Source: Clostridiales bacterium (GTDB taxonomy: Bacteria > Bacillota > Clostridia > Christensenellales > CAG-314). From it: a DNA stretch of 32,064 nt. This document shows, piece by piece, positions 8,766 to 15,717 of this stretch. The stretch spans positions 1 to 32,064 of the forward strand of contig SFEB01000009.1 in assembly GCA_004558105.1 (NCBI GenBank), given 5' to 3'. Within the stretch, counting starts at the first letter, position 1. Every line of letters begins with the position of its first letter. Under the pieces are notes generated by a model that was not told where the DNA came from, did no database searches, and worked only from the letters and a program-made list of their open reading frames with translations. A program made the position numbers and the translations under genes.

Positions 8766-8792
8766 AATTATTGCTTTTTAAGGATTGGAGAG

Positions 8793-9944
8793 ATGGAAGA
8801 AATCATACGGGAACAAAAGAAACAGTCAACGGTAAAAAGACTTTGCAAGAGATGGTTTATCGACGCTTTCGGCGGTATGTCGATGGGGTTGTTCGCAACT
8901 CTCATCGCCGGTACTATTCTTGCGCAGATTGCGGCTTTGATAGGAACGGACAACTTTGTAGGAAACCTTTTAAACAGCGTTGCGACCGTTGCCAAAACGC
9001 TTATGGGCGCAGGTATTGGCGTGGGTATAGCTTACGCATTAAAGTGTGATAAACTCACTATTTTCAGTTGCGCGGTTGCCGGTTTCGTCGGTGCAAACGC
9101 AGTTGGTTGGGCATGGAACGCCGACTTTGCCATCGGCTTTGCTATAGGCAATCCCATAGGCGCGTACGTTTGCGCTCTCATAGCGGCTGAGGTTTGTTCG
9201 CTTTATGCGGGCAAAACTAAACTGGATATATTGCTTATCCCTCTCGGCGCCATGCTTATTGCTTGCGTCGTATCTACTACCGTTTGTCCGCCGATAAAAT
9301 GGCTCGTGGACATGATCGGAAGAGGAATAGCAGTCGCTACGGCATGGAGTCCTTTTCTTATGGGTATAGTTATCGCCGTCGTTATGGGCGTACTGCTTAC
9401 CATGCCGACGAGCAGCGCAGCCATCTGGGTTGCCGTGTCAAGTACGGTCGTTGCCGGAGGCGGTGCCGACGCGGACGCCATGTTGCTTGCAGGCGGTGCC
9501 GCGGTTGTGGGTTGTGCTTGTCAGATGATGGGTTTTGCGGCTATGAGTTACAAAGAAAACGGCTTGAGCGGTTTTATTGCTCAGGGGTTTGGTACGAGTA
9601 TGTTGCAAATCCCCAATATTATGAAAAACGGAAGAATTTTATTGCCGCCCACGATTGCTTCGGCACTTTTGGGTCCCGTTGCGACTTGCATTTTTAAACT
9701 CAGATGCGGTCCGAGCGGAGGCGGAATGGGCACCAGCGGTCTGGTTGGCGTCGTGGACACGATTGCTCAAAGCAGCGGCAAAGTAGATACGTTTGTTCTT
9801 GTAGTGGGTATTATCCTTTTGCTGTTCGTTCTGCCGTCCGTTCTGACGTGGGCTTTCGGTTTGTTATTCAGAAAAATAGGCTGGATTAAAGAGGGCGACT
9901 TAAAGTTGGAACTCGCCGCAAAAAAGAAGGAAGAAAATCAATAA
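8793..9944 (+). CDS. PTS_EIIC-like membrane protein (PfoR-type)
   Basis: The protein has 383 residues and about ten hydrophobic membrane segments, rich in Gly and Ala. Its sequence, including GIGVGIAYALKCDKLTIFS, PTSSAAIWVAVSSTVVAGG and the late CGPSGGGMGTSGLVGVVDTI, fits the PTS_EIIC_2 family, which includes the proteins called PfoR in clostridia. True PTS permeases pass phosphate from EIIA and EIIB partners to a sugar, but neither partner is encoded nearby. The protein may therefore be a transporter of another type or a sensor. The N terminus is short and positively charged. Start ATG 8793 follows GGATTGGAGAG. It sits between a peptidase and a phosphoesterase gene with gaps of 27 and 11 bases. 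Confidence 0.75.
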   Translation: MEEIIREQKKQSTVKRLCKRWFIDAFGGMSMGLFATLIAGTILAQIAALIGTDNFVGNLLNSVATVAKTLMGAGIGVGIAYALKCDKLTIFSCAVAGFVGANAVGWAWNADFAIGFAIGNPIGAYVCALIAAEVCSLYAGKTKLDILLIPLGAMLIACVVSTTVCPPIKWLVDMIGRGIAVATAWSPFLMGIVIAVVMGVLLTMPTSSAAIWVAVSSTVVAGGGADADAMLLAGGAAVVGCACQMMGFAAMSYKENGLSGFIAQGFGTSMLQIPNIMKNGRILLPPTIASALLGPVATCIFKLRCGPSGGGMGTSGLVGVVDTIAQSSGKVDTFVLVVGIILLLFVLPSVLTWAFGLLFRKIGWIKEGDLKLELAAKKKEENQ

Positions 9945-9955
9945 GGAGACAGCGG

Positions 9956-10696
9956 ATGAAAGAGGTAAGTATAGGTATTTTCAGCGATATACACGGTAAT
10001 CTCAATGCGTTGAGGCAGGTTTTGAAGTATTTCAGAAGTAAAAACGTAGACGCTGTTTTTCATCTCGGCGACGTTATATGCATGGGCCCTCGCCCCGCAG
10101 AGTGTATGGATATGTTGCTTTGCGCAACTAATTTAACCTGTATATTGGGAAATCATGATAAAGACTACCTCAACGACAATACCACGCCGCCTTTGCTTTC
10201 GCATGTAAGCAGAGAACACAAAGAATTTACTTTCAATCTGCTCGGAGAAAGGTATAAAGACGCGGTTTCGCGCTTTCCTGCATTGGTAGTTCAGAATTAT
10301 AACGGGTTGAGCGTTGCTTTTCTGCATTATGCGTTTGCCCGTCCGTCGGACAAACAGAGAGATAAAAGAGCCGTTTTCCGTCCGATAGAGTTTGATCCTT
10401 CGACGGAAAAATTGGACGAAATGTTTGCCGATATCCCTGCCGACATGATATTTTTCGGTCACCAACACTCGCCATGTGAAGGAGTAGGACGTAAAATATA
10501 TTGTAACGTAGGTAGCGCAGGTTGTTTCAAGCAAAGTATGACGAGAGGAGCGATACTTCACGTCGACAGAGAAGGCAATCCGACGGTGGAAAAATTCGCC
10601 GTCCCGTACGACCGCGAAGCAACTCTGGCTGAGATGGATGCGTTGGAGGTGCCTTCGGCAGATTTTATTAAAGAATTTTATTTCAGCGTCGACTGA
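9956..10696 (+). CDS. Calcineurin-like metallophosphoesterase
   Basis: This 246-residue hydrolase has the metal-binding motifs of the metallophosphoesterase fold in order: DIHGN (D11, H13), GDV (D39), GNHD (65-68), and later GHQHS followed by NVGSAG. These bind two metal ions that activate water to cut a phosphate ester. The build resembles YfcE/MJ0936-type phosphodiesterases, but the substrate cannot be read from the sequence. There is no signal peptide, so it should be cytoplasmic. Start ATG 9956 follows AAGGAG, 11 bases after the PTS_EIIC-like gene. It is the last gene of the run and is followed by a strong terminator. Confidence 0.88.
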   Translation: MKEVSIGIFSDIHGNLNALRQVLKYFRSKNVDAVFHLGDVICMGPRPAECMDMLLCATNLTCILGNHDKDYLNDNTTPPLLSHVSREHKEFTFNLLGERYKDAVSRFPALVVQNYNGLSVAFLHYAFARPSDKQRDKRAVFRPIEFDPSTEKLDEMFADIPADMIFFGHQHSPCEGVGRKIYCNVGSAGCFKQSMTRGAILHVDREGNPTVEKFAVPYDREATLAEMDALEVPSADFIKEFYFSVD

Positions 10697-10732
10697 CGGC
10701 GTTGTCGGGTTAATTCAGGTTTTTGCAAAAGA

Positions 10733-10761
10733 AAAACGGCGGAAAATTGTTCCGCCGTTTT
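10733..10761 (+). terminator. Terminator after the metallophosphoesterase gene
   Basis: AAAACGGCGGA (10733-10743) pairs with TCCGCCGTTTT (10751-10761) around a 7-base loop. The T run is short but the stem is strong. Confidence 0.8.
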
Positions 10762-10794
10762 AAATTTAACGAATCGAGTCCTTTTTGAAATACC

Positions 10795-10822
10795 AAAAAA
10801 AACAAAGGATAGACAACCTTTG
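10795..10822 (-). terminator. Terminator of rpmB
   Basis: On the minus strand CAAAGG and CCTTTG form a stem (10822-10803) followed by a run of eight T (10802-10795), 38 bases past the rpmB stop. Confidence 0.75.
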
Positions 10823-10859
10823 TTTTTGGCCTTAATCAATAGACTTAACGAAGAAAAAC

Positions 10860-11048
10860 TTATCTTTCCTCTTTATTAAGAGTCCTCTGGCAACGGGTGC
10901 AAAGATAAATTTTCTGAGGTCTGCCGTCGATTTCGACTTGAACTTTGTGCAAGTTAGCATTATAAGTTCTCGGTGTTTTGATATTGGAGTGGCTGACTTT
11001 GTTGCCTGACATTTTAGCTTTACCGCACATAGCGCATTGTTTGGACAT
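10860..11048 (-). CDS. rpmB: 50S ribosomal protein L28, zinc-binding form
   Basis: This 62-residue protein of the large ribosomal subunit starts MSKQCAMCGKAKMSGNKVSHS, typical of bacterial L28. C5/C8 and C50/C53 form two CxxC pairs, so this is the zinc-containing (C+) form; many bacteria carry a cysteine-free paralogue used under zinc shortage, and none is seen here. The start is set by a clean GGAGGT just upstream. The gene is divergent from asp23 and fakA, a gene order common in Firmicutes. It has its own promoter and terminator. Confidence 0.96.
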   Translation of the reverse strand: MSKQCAMCGKAKMSGNKVSHSNIKTPRTYNANLHKVQVEIDGRPQKIYLCTRCQRTLNKEER

Positions 11049-11088
11049 ATTTCTACCTCCCTAGGTTACTGTTGAATTTAACTACAAT

Positions 11089-11117
11089 ATATTATCAAAT
11101 ATCCGAAGATTTGGCAA
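11089..11117 (-). promoter_or_regulatory. Promoter of rpmB
   Basis: Read on the minus strand, TTGCCA (11117-11112) and TAATAT (11094-11089) are 17 bases apart, leaving a leader of about 35 bases before the L28 start. Confidence 0.65.
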
Positions 11118-11170
11118 GCGTTTTACCTAAAAAAAATCGTGTATTTTAATTTTTTTTCCGTCAATAAATA

Positions 11171-11225
11171 AACGTACGAGTGGTGGGGTATAATTATAAA
11201 AAGTATATGATAAAATAACGTACGA
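11171..11225. repeat. Direct repeat AACGTACGA in the rpmB-asp23 gap
   Basis: AACGTACGA occurs at 11171-11179 and 11217-11225, 46 bases apart, each holding the palindrome CGTACG or ACGT core. Between them lies an AT-rich stretch with a TATAAT. The pair may mark a regulator site between the two divergent promoters. Confidence 0.3.
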
Positions 11226-11278
11226 AGGCAAAAAAATAAATTATCGAACAAAATATATTGATTTTTTCGTTCATATAC

Positions 11279-11307
11279 TTGAAAAAAATTGAAGAATATA
11301 GTAAAAT
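11279..11307 (+). promoter_or_regulatory. Promoter of asp23-fakA
   Basis: TTGAAA (11279-11284) and TAAAAT (11302-11307) with a 17-base spacer, followed 15 bases later by the TGGAGGT ribosome binding site of the gene at 11335. Confidence 0.65.
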
Positions 11308-11334
11308 AGACTAAATAATGTGGAGGTATAGAGT

Positions 11335-11685
11335 ATGTCGTTACACACTTCTAACAGTTACGGAGATATTACTATTACTGACGACGCGGTAGCTTGCGTT
11401 GCCGGTCGCCTGGCAATGGACTGTTACGGCGTTGTCGACAAGATTCCACGCAATTTTTCTGATTCCTGTGCCGACGTCTTTAAAAAGAACAGTCTCGGCA
11501 GGGGAGTCAAAGTCATTACTAAAGACAACCGCATTTACGTCGATATGTACGTGGTTCTCAGTTTCGGCTTGAATATCTCTGCGGTCGCGAGTAGCCTTAA
11601 GTCGACGATAAAATACGGTTTGGAGAGTTTTACCGGCATGATAGTGGACACGGTTAACGTTCATGTCGTCGGTATAAAATGGTAG
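11335..11685 (+). CDS. Asp23/Gls24 family envelope stress protein
   Basis: This 116-residue protein belongs to the Asp23/Gls24 family (DUF322), seen in the opening segment GDITITDDAVACVAGRLAMDCYGV and the later KVITKDNRIYVDMYVVLSFGLNISAV. Family members are small cytoplasmic proteins, often anchored at the membrane through partners and linked to envelope stress or alkaline shock; their exact activity is not settled. Its length is usual for the short form. A GGAGGT site at 11322-11327 sets the start. The DAK2 gene follows after 43 bases under the same promoter, a pairing conserved in Firmicutes and thought to tie the two to lipid metabolism. Confidence 0.88.
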   Translation: MSLHTSNSYGDITITDDAVACVAGRLAMDCYGVVDKIPRNFSDSCADVFKKNSLGRGVKVITKDNRIYVDMYVVLSFGLNISAVASSLKSTIKYGLESFTGMIVDTVNVHVVGIKW

Positions 11686-11728
11686 ATGACTGCCAGAATC
11701 TAAACTTCCGCTAAAATAAGGAGAAAAT

Positions 11729-13411
11729 ATGTCAGCGGCAATTATTAACAGCGATAAGGTCATTTCGACCTTAATACTTAAAAAAATGTTTATCGCCGGC
11801 TATAAAATGCTGGATACAAATAAAGAAACAGTAAATGCACTCAACGTTTTTCCCGTTCCTGACGGTGATACCGGTATCAACATGTCTCTTACGATGCAAT
11901 CGGCTATTAAAGAGATATCCTCGACGCCCTCCATCTCGATGGAAGCGTTTACGTCGGGGTTGGCAAAAGGCGCGTTAAGCGGAGCCAGAGGTAACAGCGG
12001 CGTTATCTTATCCCAGATTATTAAAGGCTTTGCTACGGGTATCAAGAAGGAAGAAGTCGATATCAAACAATTTGCCAAAGCATTAAAAAACGGTGTGGAA
12101 ATGGCTTATAACGCGGTTTCCAAACCCAAAGAAGGTACTATTCTTACCGTTATCCGCGTTATTACGGAACATGCGTTGGAAATATCGAAAAAAATCAGCC
12201 TTACTTATCAGGACTTTTTGCAGGAGTTGATAGATAAAGGCGAGGAGATTCTGGCGGAAACGCCCAATATGCTGGACGTATTAAAAAAGGCGGGAGTCGT
12301 AGACAGCGGCGGTTTCGGTCTGGTACTTATCTTTAAGGGGATGCTTAAAGGCTATCTCGGAGAAGAAATCGACGGCGCAACCGATATAGTCGACGCACCC
12401 GACAAGTCTCCCAAACTCGCAACCAGCGGCGACAAGATTGTGGAAGACGTCGTTATAGACTACGACGCACTTGACGATATCGAGTTTGGCTATTGTACCG
12501 AATTCTTTATTATTAATCTCCATAAAAAGACGACGGTTGCCGATATCGATAAATTGAGGGAAAAACTCAATTCCATCGGTGACAGCACTCTGGTTATCGG
12601 CGACTTGTCGTTGGTAAAAGTTCACGTCCATACCAACAACCCTGGAATGGCTTTGTCCAGCGCTCTTAAACTCGGTGAAATCGACCATATCAAGATTGAA
12701 AACATGCTGGAACAAAACCGTCAGCTCAAAGCTAAATACGAGGCTGAACGTAAACCTATCGGTTTGCTGTCCATTTGCGCAGGCGACGGTTTCAGTGAAA
12801 TATTCAAGGATCTCGGCGTAGACCGCACGGTAGAAGGCGGTCAGACGATGAATCCTTCGGCGGAAGACATAGCGGGTGCGATTGCCAAGATAAACGCCGA
12901 AAACGTCATAGTTTTGCCCAACAATAAGAATATAATTCTGGCAGCGGAACAGTCGCGTACTCTTATCACCAACAAGCAAATCTTCGTCGTTCCTACAAGA
13001 AATTTACCTCAAGGTATTTCCGCGGCGCTCGCTTACAGTACCGAGATTAACGTAACGGAAAATCTGAGGAACATGAACGACGCGTTGCACAACGTAAAAG
13101 CGGGCAGCGTTACTTATGCCGTTCGTACGTCTTCGGTTGACGGCATAAACGTGACCAAGGGTGACATTATAGGTCTGGACGACCATAAAATACTTACTAA
13201 CGGTAAAGACGTCGATAAAGTGACCAAGGCTCTTATCGCAAAAATGGTAAAAGAGGATGACGAAACCATCAATTTGTTCTACGGCGACAGCGTTACGGAA
13301 GAACAGGCTGACGCTTTGTGTTCTCAACTTGCGGAGATTTATCCCGACAAGGACATTGACGTTCACAGAGGCGGTCAACCTTTGTATCACTATATTATCA
13401 GTATAGAATAA
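11729..13411 (+). CDS. fakA: DAK2-domain fatty acid kinase subunit, FakA-like
   Basis: This 560-residue protein has the FakA architecture: an N-terminal DAK2 (DhaL) kinase domain with NVFPVPDGDTGINM (D45 and D47 bind Mg-ATP) and GARGNSGVILSQI, then a middle domain and a C-terminal DegV-like domain from about residue 345. In FakA/FakB systems FakA phosphorylates a fatty acid held by FakB to give acyl phosphate for phospholipid synthesis. No fakB is in the window. Its length is close to the usual 550. The ATG follows AAGGAG. The gene is last in the asp23 transcript, as shown by the hairpin just after the stop. Confidence 0.9.
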   Translation: MSAAIINSDKVISTLILKKMFIAGYKMLDTNKETVNALNVFPVPDGDTGINMSLTMQSAIKEISSTPSISMEAFTSGLAKGALSGARGNSGVILSQIIKGFATGIKKEEVDIKQFAKALKNGVEMAYNAVSKPKEGTILTVIRVITEHALEISKKISLTYQDFLQELIDKGEEILAETPNMLDVLKKAGVVDSGGFGLVLIFKGMLKGYLGEEIDGATDIVDAPDKSPKLATSGDKIVEDVVIDYDALDDIEFGYCTEFFIINLHKKTTVADIDKLREKLNSIGDSTLVIGDLSLVKVHVHTNNPGMALSSALKLGEIDHIKIENMLEQNRQLKAKYEAERKPIGLLSICAGDGFSEIFKDLGVDRTVEGGQTMNPSAEDIAGAIAKINAENVIVLPNNKNIILAAEQSRTLITNKQIFVVPTRNLPQGISAALAYSTEINVTENLRNMNDALHNVKAGSVTYAVRTSSVDGINVTKGDIIGLDDHKILTNGKDVDKVTKALIAKMVKEDDETINLFYGDSVTEEQADALCSQLAEIYPDKDIDVHRGGQPLYHYIISIE

Positions 13412-13418
13412 ACGCTAT

Positions 13419-13451
13419 AAAAAAGTTTTTGAAAAAATCAAAAACTTTTTT
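13419..13451 (+). terminator. Terminator of asp23-fakA
   Basis: AAAAAAGTTTTTGA (13419-13432) and TCAAAAACTTTTTT (13438-13451) pair around a 5-base A loop, followed by further T, a few bases after the fakA stop. Confidence 0.75.
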
Positions 13452-13511
13452 TTGTAACGCATCCTTATTGCTCTTTCAGCAAAATAACCGGATAGAAAAA
13501 GGGAGGTTATC

Positions 13512-15320
13512 ATGAAAAAGAAATTTATTGCGCTTTGCTTGCTTATACTTGCGATTTCTCTCGTTTTCGTCGGCTGTAAAAAGCCAGATGACGATGATAA
13601 ACCGGACGATCCTACAGCCGTAATTTATTCGACGAGAAACTTTTTGTCGGTTAACGTCGGTGCCGGCTATACGTTTGAGTACGGAACGGACGGCAAGGTT
13701 ATTTCCTATTGCGTTTTAGACGACGATTCGGTATTGTCGGCACAACCGGTAGGAGAAAGTATTCTGACCGTTTTCAACGGTTTGCTTGACGCTTCGTTGA
13801 AAAACGGCGATTTTACGTCCGCCGAAAAGATTTTGTTTTCTTCCAGCGATAACTTTAACGCGCTTAAAGTTTTCGGCAAAGTCAGCGCGTATTTCGTTGA
13901 ATTTGCATACGCAAACGGGTTGAAAACGACGCCGTATTTCAACGTTGCGTTTCTTACCGACGCCGAAATTGTCGCCGCCAACGAGGCGGGAGTTCATTTC
14001 GGCATGTACGACCTCTGTAAAAAAGCGGACGAGACTCTCGGGCAGGAACAGCTTATCCAGACTGCTAAGGAGTGTTCGTTAGAACGGTTTATCGACGGTT
14101 CGGAGTCAACTTATGATTTTCAGGTCGGTAAATTCGTGATGCAGTTTTTATCCACAAACGCAATAAGTAAAATCGACGCATGCAAAGCGATTTTGAATAA
14201 AGTGGAAACGGACGGCGAATCGCTGAAATTTGTCGTTGACGAGATGTACAGAGATTATTTAAACGGCAGAGAAGTATGGACGGCAAGACTGCATTACGAT
14301 AACGACTATTATATTTACGTCGTGGACGCAGTCAGTTCCGAAGTGGTGTCGGTTACCGAGTATATTCACAGCTCAACTGAAGGTTACGTTGCTCCGACGA
14401 ACGCAGAAGTAAAGGTATCGGATCTGTACGCCTTTGAAACGTCGTGCGCCGACGCACGCGTTGAAAACTCCGGTTTGTCGGCATTTTCCGTCAGATTGGA
14501 CAAAGTTGACGGCAAGTGGTGTTACAATGTTGATTTAAAGACGGATTTTTCTCAGTTCCACTACGTCATCAACGCCGCAACGGGCAAAATCGAAAAAACG
14601 GATTGTTATTCTCTTGCGTATGCAAGTGAAATAATGGTTACCAATATAATAAGTGCAGATACGGCAGTCAGCATTGCCATTATCAGAGCCAACGTCAACG
14701 ATATTAAAGTCAAGAGCCTGTTGGTTGAACGGCTCTACGACGGAGGGTGGGTATACGAAGTTTCTTTCTTCGTCTCGGGCAAATTTTATCAGGTTACCGT
14801 CACCAGCAACGGCAGAATACTCGATTACCTGACGGATGGCAATACTGTTGACGACGACGATACGCCTTCAGAGTATATTCCGCTTGCTACTGCCAAAGAG
14901 ATTGCTTACGACGACGCCGGCATGGGTGCGGTTCTTGCGGATGATGATTTATACAACCTCAAGACGCGCTTTACACGCGAAAGCGGTATGGCCGTTTATA
15001 AGATTTCTTTCGTTTACAACGGAAAAAGTTTCGAATACGTAATAAATGCGATTGACAGCGAGATATTGAAGTCTGCTAAGGTGGATATTGAGAATAACGA
15101 AGAATTTACTATGGATATGATAGAAAAAGTAGTCAACGACTTTTTGTATCCGGACGGCTCTTCTTCCGTCAGCGTTATCGGTATTTTGCTGCCGGGGTAC
15201 GGTATTGACAACGCGACTTACGTGGCTGACTTCGATCATGGAGTATTCAGATACACTATTACGATAGACGCAACGACGGGGCATATCGTTAATTACGAAA
15301 GGTACAAGACGATAGGTTGA
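13512..15320 (+). CDS. Lipoprotein with RsgI-like and PepSY-like domains
   Basis: This is a 602-residue exported lipoprotein: a signal peptide ending in lipobox LVFVGC (Cys22), an acidic linker (24-34), then several beta-rich units. Residues about 42-195 begin FLSVNVGAGYTFEYGTDGKV, which resembles the extracellular middle domain of RsgI-type anti-sigma factors. From about 215 on I see five PepSY-like units, near 218-282, 298-362, 372-440, 455-520 and 532-598. Each ends in a pattern like YEYVINAxTGxI, and the fourth is the clearest. PepSY domains often inhibit proteases or sense envelope state. There is no sigma-binding domain or peptidase in the gene. GGGAGGT sets the start. Terminators on both sides make it a single-gene unit. 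The exact role is unknown. Confidence 0.8.
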   Translation: MKKKFIALCLLILAISLVFVGCKKPDDDDKPDDPTAVIYSTRNFLSVNVGAGYTFEYGTDGKVISYCVLDDDSVLSAQPVGESILTVFNGLLDASLKNGDFTSAEKILFSSSDNFNALKVFGKVSAYFVEFAYANGLKTTPYFNVAFLTDAEIVAANEAGVHFGMYDLCKKADETLGQEQLIQTAKECSLERFIDGSESTYDFQVGKFVMQFLSTNAISKIDACKAILNKVETDGESLKFVVDEMYRDYLNGREVWTARLHYDNDYYIYVVDAVSSEVVSVTEYIHSSTEGYVAPTNAEVKVSDLYAFETSCADARVENSGLSAFSVRLDKVDGKWCYNVDLKTDFSQFHYVINAATGKIEKTDCYSLAYASEIMVTNIISADTAVSIAIIRANVNDIKVKSLLVERLYDGGWVYEVSFFVSGKFYQVTVTSNGRILDYLTDGNTVDDDDTPSEYIPLATAKEIAYDDAGMGAVLADDDLYNLKTRFTRESGMAVYKISFVYNGKSFEYVINAIDSEILKSAKVDIENNEEFTMDMIEKVVNDFLYPDGSSSVSVIGILLPGYGIDNATYVADFDHGVFRYTITIDATTGHIVNYERYKTIG

Positions 15321-15340
15321 ATTGATTTTAAAAAGATAAC

Positions 15341-15368
15341 AAAAACCACCGTTTAAACGGTGGTTTTT
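15341..15368. terminator. Bidirectional terminator
   Basis: A perfect palindrome with arms AAAAACCACCG and CGGTGGTTTTT around TTTAAA. It serves the lipoprotein gene on the plus strand and the 85-aa gene on the minus strand, whose stop lies 3 bases away. Confidence 0.88.
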
Positions 15369-15371
15369 ACG

Positions 15372-15629
15372 TTATTTGGGTATATTGCCTATTTCCAGGT
15401 AGTCAAAGTTGATTTTCTCTAAAAAATCCGATTGTTTAAACTTGGTATGATTAAAATTGATGAGATTGTTGAGATTAGTTTCTGTGATGATAGGGCAGGG
15501 CAGGTCTTTTTTGTCGCACACGTCACGTAACGCCGCGCTTAAATTTGCGACGGACAGAGGCGCGGAGTCGACTATCAACTCGTTTAAAATAATTTTTTCA
15601 CGCTTAAAGGCTCTTATCCAAAGTTTCAT
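15372..15629 (-). CDS. Conserved-looking 85-aa protein of unknown function
   Basis: This small cytoplasmic protein starts MKLWIRAFKREKIILNELIV and ends with FKQSDFLEKINFDYLEIGNI. The pattern (an MKxW start, a central cysteine in LRDVCDKKDLPCPI, and a DFLExIxFDYLEI tail) recalls a family of 80-90-residue uncharacterised proteins common in Clostridia; that is from memory, not a search. There is no signal or membrane segment. No ribosome binding site precedes the ATG at 15629. Instead a TATAAT ends 7 bases upstream, so the mRNA probably starts at or next to the ATG. It is divergent from the DUF362 gene. An upstream start at 15662 would fall in the promoter and is not chosen. Confidence 0.7.
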   Translation of the reverse strand: MKLWIRAFKREKIILNELIVDSAPLSVANLSAALRDVCDKKDLPCPIITETNLNNLINFNHTKFKQSDFLEKINFDYLEIGNIPK

Positions 15630-15636
15630 ACCGTTT

Positions 15637-15664
15637 ATTATACACAGTTTCAAAAAAAACACAA
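15637..15664 (-). promoter_or_regulatory. Promoter of the 85-aa gene, predicted leaderless
   Basis: On the minus strand TTGTGT (15664-15659) and TATAAT (15642-15637) are 16 bases apart. The ATG begins 7 bases after the -10 box, where transcription should start. Confidence 0.55.
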
Positions 15665-15682
15665 GCGGTTAATAAAAAAGAA

Positions 15683-15711
15683 TTGCCTTTTTTTGTTTTT
15701 ATTGTTAAAAT
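15683..15711 (+). promoter_or_regulatory. Promoter of the DUF362 gene, predicted leaderless
   Basis: TTGCCT (15683-15688) and TAAAAT (15706-15711) are 17 bases apart. The ATG at 15718 is the seventh base after the -10 box, the usual transcription start, so the mRNA should begin at or next to the start codon. Confidence 0.55.
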
Positions 15712-15717
15712 ATGGGA

